From assembly GCA_016271365.2 (NCBI GenBank), contig CM057453.1:1077701001-1077765000 (forward strand): DNA of 64,000 bases. The letters run 5' to 3'. Each line of letters starts with the position of its first letter. Within the stretch, counting starts at the first letter, position 1. The position numbers and the translations under genes are program-made. This DNA comes from Neoceratodus forsteri. Its lineage: Eukaryota > Chordata > Ceratodontiformes > Ceratodontidae. Shown one piece after another: positions 1-9,840 of the stretch. The notes under the pieces were generated by a model. The model was not told the DNA's origin. It ran no database searches and worked only from the letters and a program-made list of their open reading frames with translations.

Positions 1-1937
1 TCAGGAAGTACAAGGAATCACAGAAGGAACAGGACAAAGAACTGTGTCAGTTAAAGCAAAAGGAAGATGGGAAGGCAGTCAGAACAGCAAAGGCCCAAAC
101 CGAGGAAAAGATAGCCAACTCAGTTAAGAAGGGGGATAAAACCTTTTATAGGTACATCAGGGAGCGAAGGAAGACCAAGGGAGGGATAGTGAGGCTTAAT
201 AAAGGGGAGAGGGTGGGCAGAGGGTGACTATGAAAAGGCAGAGATACTAAACAAATATTTTTGCTCAGTATTTACAAAGGAAGAGGGGGAGGTACCTAAA
301 ACAAACAGTAGAAACACTCTGGATAAAGAAGTTGATACCAGCCCATTTACAGAAGAAAGGGTTCTGAAAGAACTCTTAAAACTGAAGGTGGACAAAGCAA
401 TGGGGCCTGATGGGATTCATCCCAGAATTCTAAAGAACTAAAGGTAGAACTAGTGACACCACTGACTAAACTCTTTAACAAATCATGGGAGGATGGGGTG
501 GTACCGAGGACTGGAGGAGGGGCAGATGTGATTCCCTTCACAAAAGTGGGAGCAAGGCAGAAGCAGGAAACTACAGACCTGTTAGTTTAACCTCAGTGGT
601 AGGGAAAATGATGGAATCACTTCTGAAGGAAAAGAATTGTTAAATATCTAGAGGCCAGAGGGCACAGGACCCAAGGCAGCATGGATTCACAGCAGGAAGG
701 TCATGCCAGACAAATCTGATAGATTTCTTTGACTGGGTGACCAAAGTAGTTGATCAGGGAGGGGCTGTGGACATGGCCTACCTAGACTTTAGCAAGGCAT
801 TTGACACAGTCCCACACAAAAGATTAATATACAAGTTAGCCAGCCTGGGAGTGGGTCCCAAGATGACAGCTTGGGTAAAGAATTGGCTGGAGAATAGGAC
901 ACAGAGAGTAATAGTAAATGGAGTCCACTCTGAAAAAAGGGGGTTAGTAGTGGGATTAGGATCAGTCCTCTTCAATGTCTTTATAAGTGACATTGCAGAG
1001 GGACTGGAAGGAAAGTATGTCTCTTTGCAGATGACACAAAGATCTGCAACAGAGTTGATGCACAAGGTGGAGTGGAAAGGATGAGAAGGGACTTGACAAG
1101 GTTAGAGGAATGGTCAAATGTATGGCAGCTTAGATTCAATGCTAAGAAGTGCAAGATAATGCACCTGGGAAACAAAACCCAAGGAAGAGTACACAATGGG
1201 GGTGAGATACTAACAACAACAAAATGGAAAGGGACCTGGGTAGTCATATCAGATGACCTAAAGGTGGGCAAGCAATGTGATAGGGCAGTAAGGAGGGCTG
1301 GGGGATAATGGGATGCATAGGGAGAGGCATCACCAGTAGAAAACAGGAAGTTATTATCCCTCTTTACAGACAGCTAGTGAGACCCCATCTGAGTACTGAG
1401 CAGTTCTGAGACCCAATCTCCGCAAAGACATAGACAGGATGAAAACTGTCCAGAGGAGGGCAACTAAAATGGTGCAGGGTCTGCACCGGAGGACATATGA
1501 AGAGGGACTTAAGGAGCTTAATATGTATAGCCTCGAGGAAAGGAGGGAGGGGGACATGATAGAAACTTCAAGTACCTCAAAGGAATCAACAAAGTCCAAG
1601 AGGGTAGCATCTTTCAAAAAAGAGGTGTGCAAGAACAAGGGGGCACAATTTGGAGATAGAAGGGGGGCGGCTCAGAGGTAATTTAAGGAAGTATTTTTTC
1701 ACAGAGAGGGTGGTGGATGTATGGAACGGCCTTTCAGAGGAGGTTGTGGAGTCACAAACAGTGGTGGCATTCAAGCATGCATGGGACAGTCATAAGGCAA
1801 TTCTAGGGGTTGGGGTATGAAGAAGTAGGCTGCTGATTAACTAGGATCTGCAGCTTATCCATCAGGTAGGGAAATGGGCAGACTGGGTGGGCCAAGCAGT
1901 CCTTATCTGCCGTCAAATTCTATGTTTCTATGTTTCT
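1..1937 (+). mobile_element. CR1-clade LINE, 5' part outside the window, degenerate
   Basis: Broken non-LTR retrotransposon ORF2. The segment upstream of the reverse transcriptase (RT) lies at about 1-720, including a match to the CR1 block before the RT (KAMGPDGIHPRI-like, about 396-430). RT motif A reads DFSKAFDTVPH at about 786-820, and an FADDT block lies at about 1022-1040 but one frame off, because of a small deletion near the PQGSVL motif. The C-terminal part (EEWSNVWQLRFNAKKCKIM, then QRRATKMVQGL) covers about 1100-1700. The 3' end is typical for the CR1 copies here: GGGCCAAGCAGTCCTTATCT followed by a repeated TTCTATG tail at 1918-1937. At least two frameshifts and several stops make it non-functional. 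Confidence in the clade is high; the left end is cut by the window. Confidence 0.85.
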
Positions 1938-1984
1938 AAGTGAAGAGGACATTCGTGGTAGTTGGCCCCCATTTATCATTTAAG

Positions 1985-4900
1985 TTACCAACAGGCTACC
2001 AGACATAGAGAAGAAAAGAAGAGGCCCTCTCTGGCCTGACTACCCTTCCTACAGCCCTTTATGCAGAATCTACACCTCTTCCAGGGATAATGTACCCAAA
2101 AAAGATTCTCATATCCAAAAAAAGCTTTCCCCTCGACCCTAAACTTTAAGGAGAGTTGCTCCAGTGCCAAGGTCTGGATGGCCAGGGCATGCCACTGGGT
2201 CACCAATGGTGTTGCACTCAACACCCATGTGTTCTGAATACAATGACGGGCCAAGATTAGATAGACCCTGGACCACCATTGAAGGGGTGCACAGTTCTGC
2301 CCTACAAGATCTTTGACTCCAAACAAACACATGAAGGGAACTATCATAAGCTGTGGTCCCATCATCCTCCCCACTTCCCTCAACACAGCCCTCCAGAAAG
2401 TCTGAAGGATTGGCAGGACCAAAAACAGTGAAAATAGGTGCCCATGTCCACTCCACATCTCCCATAAATCAGGGACACAACTGGGTGGCATTTATGTACA
2501 ATCTGAGGTGGACAGTACAGTCAATGAACAAATTTAAAGTAGGATTCTTTAAACCTATTGCAGACTAAGATCCCCATATGCAGTGTCAGCAGTAACCTCC
2601 ATCATCTTTATACCTAAATCTTGTTCCCAAAGTGGTTTAGTTTTACCTGTAAGGTCAGGGAAGAATTGTTTTCCCATCTGGGCCACCTGATAGATAAGAC
2701 CCCTAGCATCTTGTCTAGCACCATAAATTAAATGTTCCATCTGTACCACCATGGAGGTACCACCTCGAGCTCTTTCTAGATCCTGAATGTATGCCCCTAA
2801 TTGTAAGCATCTGAAAAAGTGGGACTGATCTAAGTCTATTTTCCCCTGCAGGGTCTCAAAGGAACACAAACCCTCCCTTGTATACAGGTCCACTAGGCTT
2901 TTTACCTCTTTCATTTCCCACCCTCGGAATTCAGGGTCCTCCAGACCCAGCAGAAAGAAGGGTTTTTTAGCCACCAGAAGAAGCAGTGTCTCCTCCTCTG
3001 CTACACCCCTTGTGCACAAAATATGCTCCCAGCTCTCCAACACTACCACCACCAGGGGGTTTACTCACTTTGTGTTCCTATACACCTTACCACCCTGCCT
3101 GACTAAATAGGCTGAAAGCCAGCCAGGGCAGCCATCCTCCTAGTCCACCCAGCTTGCCTCTGCAGACTGGTTCACCCAGTCCTAGAAATAGTGATGCTGG
3201 ATTGCCAAATGGTAGTTGCACAGGTCTGGAAAATCCAGGCCCCCTCTTTCCACACCAGTCTTCAGACATTGTAAACAAGCCATGGGCCATTTTTCTTGCC
3301 AGATAAAAGCAGCGAAAGCCACCTTCATTCTCTTGATATCACCTCTTGACAAGTCTACATGCAGCATTTGCATGATATACAAGACCCTTGGCAAAATATT
3401 CATCTTAATTAAATGAATCCTACCCAGCCATGAAATGGACAGGGATTTCCACCGACATAACTCTGCCTCTATCGTCTTTATAAAAGGGGTAAGTTCGTAT
3501 AGGGACCCCAAACATTTACCCACCTGTATTCCCTAATAAGTGAATGACTTAGCCACCTCCCTCAAACCTCAAGATCCCACCTTCCCAAACTTCCTTTGCC
3601 CTGTAGAAAGAGCATTTCTGATTTTCCAAAGTTAATTTTATACCCCGAGAGTTGGGCAAAAGCTGCTATCAGCCACAGTAAGGGGGGGCATTGACTTCCA
3701 TGGCTCCCTGACATTCAATAACATGTCATCCGCATATAACATAATTTTATGCATCTTTCTGGCTCGATGACCCCTGTACCCCTTCTATTTCCTGGTCCTC
3801 TCAAATAGCCACGGCCAGCAGCTCCAGTGCCAGAGCACACAACAAGGGAGAGAGGGGGGAAATCCCTGCCTTGTTCCTCTGAAAAGAGGAAATTTATCAG
3901 ATAGGAACCCATTGATCAGGATTTGTGCCTTATGGGGGTGATACATCACCTGGACCATTCCCGCAGTCCCTCCCCCAGACAAAACTGGGCCAGGACCTCA
4001 AACAAGTAATCCCACTCAATACGGACAAACACCTTCTTGGCATCCATGGAGAGCACACAGGTGTCCCTCTGGGCTGGAGATGCTCCCCACACCACATTCA
4101 ACAACCTGCGGACATTGTGATAGGAGTGGCATCCCTTAATTAACCCAGTCTGGTCTGGGTGGATAAGGCCCAGCAGCACCTGGTCCAGCCTGCTCACCAA
4201 GATCTTTGTGAGGATCTTTAAATCACAATTCAAGAGGGATATGGGCTGGTAAAACACACACTCCATGGATTCTTTACCTGGCTTAGGAATAAGACATATT
4301 ACTGCATCAAAGAATGATGCCAGAATGGTGCCCCCCCTCCCTCTCCAACTCCATAAATACCTCACACAGGGGGCCATAAAAGTGCTCCACCATATGCCTA
4401 TAGTATTCCACAGGGAAACCATCTGGGCCACTTGCCTTTCCTAGTCTAAGCCCTTGGATCACCCTCCGAATCTCCTCAGGGGATATGGATGCATTCAATC
4501 TCTCCCTTTGTGCCTTTGACACCCTAGGCAGGTTAATTCTGTCCCAAAACCCCTTAGCCAAGTCTAGGGTGCCACCACACTCTGCCTACTACAGCTGCTG
4601 ATAGAACTGCCAGAACCTGTCTCTGATCTGCTGTTTGTCTCTGAGCAATGCCCCACCCTCATCCTTGAGCTAGAGATCACTGTCTGTTTCCTCCCCCCTT
4701 TCATCAATTTGACCAATAGGAGTCCAGGTTTATTGCCCCACTCAAAAAACTTCTTTTTAGCAAACATCTAGGACTTCCAAGCCTCCCCCAGAAGGAGTGC
4801 ATCTAGGGCATCCATAATAGTCTCAAAAGTCTTCACCTCCTCTGTCCCTCCTCCCACTACCCTCCATTCAAGGTCCTTTAGGCAGCCTTCCAAAGCCAGT

Positions 4901-5110
4901 CTTTTTTCCTGCTGCTCTTTTTTTATACTTGGCTAAAATACTGATTATAGCCCCACAGAAATATGCCTTCCCAGCATCCCATATCACATGCTTACGTGGG
5001 GACATACCTTCATTGGTAGACAGGTAATACTTCCCCTGTTTCACTAGGTAAGTCTTACATTCATTATTCCCTAGGAGGTAGCTGGGAAACTTCCAAGGGG
5101 TGGAACCTCT
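1985..5110 (-). mobile_element. L1/Tx1-type LINE, minus strand, 5'-truncated, ORF2 only
   Basis: Read on the minus strand, ORF2 remnants occur in the expected order. First comes the linker between endonuclease and RT (about 5110-4760), then the RT N-terminus with SGPDGFPVEYY (about 4440), then the RT core with PISLLNCDLKILTKIL and HPDQTG (about 4250-4150). A degenerate motif A, LSMDAKKVF, lies near 4040. The RNaseH-less tail has WLGRIHLIKMNILPR (about 3420) and GGLDFPDL (about 3230), followed by the L1-type C-terminal domain (3052-1985). A YADD codon series survives near 3735, out of frame with the flanking ORFs. The endonuclease and ORF1 are missing, so the copy is 5'-truncated. No poly(A) tail is obvious at the 3' end, which abuts the CR1 tail at 1937. 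Confidence 0.8.
3946..4561 (-). pseudogene. L1-type ORF2 reverse transcriptase remnant
   Basis: The two overlapping frames at 4561-4307 and 4431-3946 together cover the front of an L1/Tx1-type RT domain. Visible landmarks are the fingers segment (ISPEEIRRVIQGLRLGKASG), the PISLLN block, and motif A with the first catalytic Asp retained but the Phe-Asp of the usual AEKAFD changed to KKVFV. The frames overlap by a shift near 4310-4430. The catalytic part continues to the left in other frames. It would have copied its own RNA at a nicked target (target-primed reverse transcription), but is clearly dead here. Confidence 0.75.
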
Positions 5111-5120
5111 CTCAGTTCAT

Positions 5121-5317
5121 TCACTGATGATCTGAGATATGTATGGGGCTGTATGTAATGTTTTGCAGCCACATAAACCAGCTAACAGGAGCACAAATAT
5201 AGTCTCTATGGGACCATGTCTGGTGGGGATTTGAATAAAACTGTGTACTCCCTTGCTCCATCATTTGCCGTGCACCAGCAATCCCTCCACAGTTCACCAT
5301 GCACCAGCAATCCCCCA
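5121..5317. other. Short unassigned spacer with a 14-bp direct repeat
   Basis: This stretch sits between the minus-strand L1 and a minus-strand CR1 fragment. The only structure seen is the motif GCACCAGCAATCCC occurring twice, about 27 bases apart, near 5274 and 5301. No coding signal was recognised. It may be further degraded L1 sequence. Confidence 0.4.
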
Positions 5318-5703
5318 TGCATTCTTGAATTCACCCCGTTTTTGACCCCATGACCTCCTCAGGAAGGCCATTCCATGCATCCACCATCCTCTTCATAAAA
5401 AAATACTTCCTCACATTGCCTCTGAGCCATCCCACCTCTATCCTCAAATTGTGTCCCCTTGTTCTTACACGTCTCTTTTTCTGAAAGATGCTACCCTCTT
5501 GGACTTTGTTGATTCCCTTGAGGTACTTGAAAGTTTCTATCATGTCCACCCCCCCATCCTTTCCTCGAGGGAATACATATTAAACTCTTTTAGTTTCTCA
5601 TCATATGGTTTCTGCTGCAGACCCTGCAACATTTTAGTTGTCCTCCTCTGGACTGCCTCCATCCTGTCTATGTCCTTGCAGAGATGGGGTACTACAACTG
5701 TAC
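5318..5703 (-). mobile_element. CR1 LINE 3' coding fragment, minus strand
   Basis: On the minus strand the 72-codon frame at 5549-5331 (MIETFKYLKGINKVQEGS and later VVDAWNGLPEEVMG-like) matches the C-terminal end of the other CR1 copies in the window (for example 1500-1780 and 46074-46412). It lacks the CR1 3' terminal tail, and its right edge meets the Penelope-like element, so it is truncated at both ends. Confidence 0.8.
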
Positions 5704-5768
5704 CTCTGAAGAAAGGGAAGCAATTTAAGTGGTAATTAATAAATTGTTATCAAACCAGCATATAAAGG

Positions 5769-6334
5769 GTGTCAATTGTGGTATGGGGCAAAGAGGACTA
5801 TGAAAACAAAATGCATAGACAGGTTTCTCATAATTTTTTTTATAACAGACTTGATAAGGACCCCACAAAACTGTTCAAAAAGGAAACTGATATGCTATTG
5901 TATGAATCTTTACTGAATGGGGTTATTACTGAAGAGTGGCATGATTTTTTGACTGTAGAACATCCAGTATGGGCAGTCCTTTATGGACTGCCTAAGATTC
6001 ATAAAAATCCTTTTTCAACCGCAAGCCAGACTGATAGTATCAAGTATTGGGTCAGTGACTGAACCACTGGCTAAGTTTATTGATGGTCATGTAAAATCTG
6101 TCACACAGAGAACCAGATCATATCTGAGAGACACCACACAGTTATTAAACATTTTTTAAAAAAAGGTTTATCTGGAACAAGATTGGTACTTTGTTACTCC
6201 TAATGTCAATGCACTTTATACTAATATACTGCACCAGGAGGGGTTAGAAGCACATTACCTGAGGATCTATGGGAAATACTGAATATTCAGTCCCCTTTTT
6301 TCAATTTTTAATTTCTATTACAGAAAAGGTGCTA
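5769..6334 (+). pseudogene. PLE reverse transcriptase, N-terminal half
   Basis: A 97-codon open stretch (5769-6062) covers the PLE-specific RT front: MHRQVSHNFFYNRLDKDPTK followed by LYGLPKIHKNPF, a hallmark of Penelope-clade RTs. After one frame change the similarity continues (TEPLAKFIDGHVK, RSYLRDTTQLL) to about 6160. It then runs more weakly through a degenerate motif A region (LYTN) to the L1 insertion point at 6323-6334. No start codon of the family is present, so the protein is 5'-truncated. Confidence 0.8.
6323..6334 (+). repeat. Left target-site duplication of the L1 insertion
   Basis: GAAAAGGTGCTA here matches GAAAAGGTGTTA at 14351-14362, directly after the L1 poly(A). There is one mismatch in 12 bases, and a preceding A is also shared. 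The duplication falls inside PLE coding sequence. Confidence 0.85.
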
Positions 6335-6336
6335 TC

Positions 6337-7353
6337 ATGGACTTCTGGTTCCGCCTGAATAGGAATGGCAGCATTAACAGAGACTCTCCACTCCCTCCCA
6401 AAGAAAAACCCTCTTACAGTCCAACACATTCAAAAATCCTCTCTATAAACATGTTGAAGGGGGGTCATAAACATAACGAACTGGCACTCACCACTGTAAT
6501 GGGAGAGAGGGCAGAAGAAGACAATGGATCAGGATCAGAGATTTCAGAGGTGGATCCAGATCTGTCCCGACTTGTTGCGGCCTCCAGAAAGAACACTCAA
6601 ACTCAAGGCTGCACACCAAAAATCAAAACAAAGAAAGTAAAACTTGACACGATATATCAAGAGATCTGCTCATTTAGGGCGGAGATCAAACAACTGTATC
6701 ATGAAATGAGGAGAGTTATCATTCAATTAGAGCAGAGAGCCAATGATATTGAGTGCCAAGTTACAGCTACCAAAAATCGGGTATACAAAATGGAGAGCCT
6801 GGTTCAACAGCTGAAAGACCAGCAGGAGCAGCTTGAAGCCCGGCAAGAAGACACTGAGAATTGGCCGCATCGGAAAAACATCCTACTATATTGTATCCCT
6901 GAATGTTCTGAAGGGCAGGATATAAAGGACTTTGTAAGCACTGTGCTAAAAACAACATTGGAGTTACCTCCTGATTTTGAGCTAGAGTTTGAGAGGGTAC
7001 ATAGGGCACTGGTCCCCAGGTCTGTTTCCCCATTGGCTCCTCCATGCTCTATAATTGCTAGATTTCTCAGTTACAATACAAAGAAGCTGGTCCTCATGAC
7101 AGCGTGGTGCAAACAAAAGATCTTTTATGGTCAAAAAAGGTTTTACTTCGACCATGACTATGCCCCTAAAACCATGCAGCATCGCAGAGCCTACCTACGA
7201 CTCCTACTGGTCCTGAAAGTGAAAGGGATAAGGTTTACAACACCATACCCTGCACAGCTGATTATGCACCTTCCAGAGGGGAAAAAGGAATATAATTCAG
7301 CTCAAGAAGCCAAACAAGAACTTGCAAGTAATGGCTTCCAGTTCCCATATTGA
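6337..7353 (+). CDS. L1-type ORF1 protein, RNA-binding chaperone, intact 338 codons
   Basis: This is the only long intact frame in the window. ORF1 proteins of L1-type LINEs coat the element RNA as trimers and act as nucleic-acid chaperones in the ribonucleoprotein. Layout: a low-complexity N-terminus (about 1-100), a long heptad-type coiled coil (about 103-178, leucine/isoleucine rich), an RRM-like segment beginning RKNILLYCIPECSEGQD (179-197), and a C-terminal domain with RVHRAL, DYAPKTMQHRR and YPAQLIM (about 220-312). This matches the Transposase_22-type ORF1 architecture and usual length (about 300-370). The first Met lies at the very 5' end of the element; Met39 (6451) or Met55 (6499, MGERAEEDNG) may be the true family start. 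Its partner ORF2 downstream is dead. No promoter was seen, so expression is doubtful. Confidence 0.85.
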   Translation: MDFWFRLNRNGSINRDSPLPPKEKPSYSPTHSKILSINMLKGGHKHNELALTTVMGERAEEDNGSGSEISEVDPDLSRLVAASRKNTQTQGCTPKIKTKKVKLDTIYQEICSFRAEIKQLYHEMRRVIIQLEQRANDIECQVTATKNRVYKMESLVQQLKDQQEQLEARQEDTENWPHRKNILLYCIPECSEGQDIKDFVSTVLKTTLELPPDFELEFERVHRALVPRSVSPLAPPCSIIARFLSYNTKKLVLMTAWCKQKIFYGQKRFYFDHDYAPKTMQHRRAYLRLLLVLKVKGIRFTTPYPAQLIMHLPEGKKEYNSAQEAKQELASNGFQFPY

Positions 7354-9840
7354 GCAACTCATTCTTCAAGCTCCAAACCACGACCTCCAAAATGGCAGTC
7401 CACGACCAGGCCTACCAGGAATCGAGTTGAGGAGCAATCAGAGACTCCGGAACTCAAACAACATCTGGTTGCATTTCGGAGGCCAAATACACCACTAAAA
7501 ACATGAAAGGGAAATTGAAGATGGACTTCATCTCTGTTTCGAACCTGTCTGAACACAGGTAAGTGAAATTAGTAAATGGGGGCAGGGAGGTAGGGAGGAT
7601 CAAACTCCCCATACACATTGGTTCCCTAGTCTATAGGCTGGATCATCTAACATGCAGAACACACTATAATGGGGTAGGGATGCCCATCTGTCAGGGAGAT
7701 AACCACATGAGACAGTACCTCACCACAATTCCCCCCTTGACCAAAGAGCCCCAATCACTTTTGAAACATTGGAGGGGGAAAAACAGATTGATAAATGCAG
7801 TAATGGAGAGTCTCTTGCCACAGGACTACACAACCTGCCAGCTGGTGTGAGCTTTGCATAACCATTGCATCTGCTGCTGTGGGGTCCTTCCCCCAATACC
7901 CCACAAGTAAATTGGCCTGAATAATTACATTATAAAAGACAGAGTGGGACTGGCCCAGTGGCACTGAGGGTTGAGGCGCTGGATGCCACACCTCATGCCA
8001 TGCCAGCAACCCATGTTTGGGAGCAAGCCCGGGACATCAGAGGTCGGCAGGGGAAGGAGAGGATTGAGCATCTGAAGGACAGCTCTCCTCTCCTGGGTGG
8101 AAGGGAGATCCATACTCGGTGCCTGACTGGTCCCTGGTGGAAGCCAGGTGCACGGCAGACACAGAGTTGATGTTGGGAATGGGGAGTGGTGACGCTGGCA
8201 GCAATGCCTTGGCATAGGGCATGCCACTCATCCTTGGAAAGCGTGAAAATGCCTGCAGACTCTGGGAAGATGGAGTTCCCAGAGTGTGTCCCTGATATGC
8301 CCTCGCCTGCCTGACTACCCCGATCTGATGCCACTTACTGTATTGGGGTGTCTGCCACCCCACCTCAACCCCACTCGGAGGGAAAGCCACAGCTACATAG
8401 GGACCGGGTGGTAAGTATTGGGCAGGGCGAGTGAGGCAGGGAGATGACTCCTTGGCAGCTCCCGAAGGGTCGGAGTCCACAAGACGTAGGAGGGCTAAAT
8501 AGAGATTTAAAAAAAAAAGACAGAGTGGATAATGAATTGTGGACAACAAATTTTGGGTATAAACTATAAAAATGTTATATATGCATGGGGAGGAGATTAT
8601 GGATAGGCATAACACAGGAAGGAGAAACTGACTTAATTGCTGCAACTGTCTGCTCAACAGCTGGAACAAGGCAAAAAACAAAGGCACCACAGGTAATAAC
8701 TGTAAATTTATTGAAACGGTAAAAATACAAGGCCACCCTGCAGTACAGAAACACAAACCTCGACTGGTTTCACACTAATCGTGCAATTTGTTTTTTGCTT
8801 TAACCTTGGATTTACTTATTGGCACGCATGTGTGTGGAGCTGAGGATTTTTTGACTCTCAACAGCTGGAAGCAGAGGAATAAGAGATGGACAATTATAGG
8901 GGCAACATATCCAACTGTGTAGAAGTCCTTACACCACTATTACGGGCTGTAATAAAGGGGAGATGGAGGGAGAAGATGAATGGGGAATATATATACAAGA
9001 GTTTCATTACTTTGGTTAAACCACTCAAGCTAACCTCTTCAGTACTGCCTAAGATAAACCCTGAGGAGTTACGGTTCATTCTCACATATGAGTGCACCAC
9101 CCTCAATCAGGGTGGAGGGTGGCAGTGAAGAATGTATCTTGACCAGCCATATGCTGCTGCTCCTAAGGAGTATAAACCCCTATTCTTATTTTATTTAGTG
9201 TTTATTTAACTATCTTATTTGGGACCAGATTGGTCTCCAGGGGGGGTCTGGAGTCTTACAGACTCTTGATTAACCCCCATTCCCGAAATACAGGGTGAAC
9301 ATGCAAATGCCCATTCGGGTATACAAGGGTGGGAAAGAATATCCACCCCTACCTTGGAAGTCTTGCAACATCTCACAGGTTTACCGAAATGCTACTTTTG
9401 GAAATACAAAATGCATCATTTTGATAGCATCAGTACCCACTGTAGTAAAGTTAATGGGGTTCATGTAGATAGTTGGTATTCTTGTTTCAAGTGGGCCCTG
9501 TTGGCCAATAGTTGTTTACCTATCTTAATGCTGCAAAACTCCTCCTCTTTTACACCAGTTTGCTATTCCATTAGGACAATCAAATGTATACAGGCTCAGC
9601 CTGCATTTAAAGTATCCAAGATGTCCAGCAGAGAGCAAGATATCTTTACAAATGTATAGGTTGATAAAAACAGAATTTATTATCTACACTGAACTAGCCT
9701 ATCTACTGCAGCAGCTTTGGAATTGTAAACAGGTCCCCCAGTTGCACCTGCACTACTTTTTGGAACCCCTCATCTCTCTCTATTTCCCACCCATACCCCT
9801 CTCCTTCTTTTTTACATGAGACACACTTCTCCCTTTAGCT
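7354..9840 (+). other. Over-long inter-ORF region of the nested L1
   Basis: About 2.5 kb separate ORF1 and ORF2, of which about 0.57 kb is a SINE (7948-8514). The remaining 1.9 kb is far longer than the usual L1 spacer. It holds short open stretches on the plus strand (7563-7850, 95 codons; 8886-9128, 80 codons with LLRAVIKGRWREKMNGEYIY; 9354-9659, 101 codons). I cannot assign these to a family. A CAGGTAAGT donor-like site lies at about 7557-7565. It may be an old inserted retroelement fragment, or a family-specific spacer. Confidence 0.5.
7948..8514 (+). mobile_element. tRNA-derived SINE, copy 1, with poly(A) tail and target duplication
   Basis: The 5' end contains TGGCCCAGTGG at about 7951, an exact fit to the pol III A-box consensus TRGCNNAGTGG. 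A degenerate B-box region follows (GTTTGGGAGC, about 8013). The body extends to an A-run at about 8509-8518. It is flanked by the 14-bp direct repeat AAAAGACAGAGTGG at 7934-7947 and about 8515-8528, the signature of LINE-mediated insertion. A second member of the same family is at 56490-56977. At about 560 bp it is long for a SINE, so the body may be composite. No coding function. Confidence 0.75.

Noticed and set aside
8037..8756. A 239-codon minus-strand open frame.
   Set aside because: It overlaps the SINE at 7948-8514 and its poly(A), and reads antisense to the L1. The composition does not resemble a known protein.
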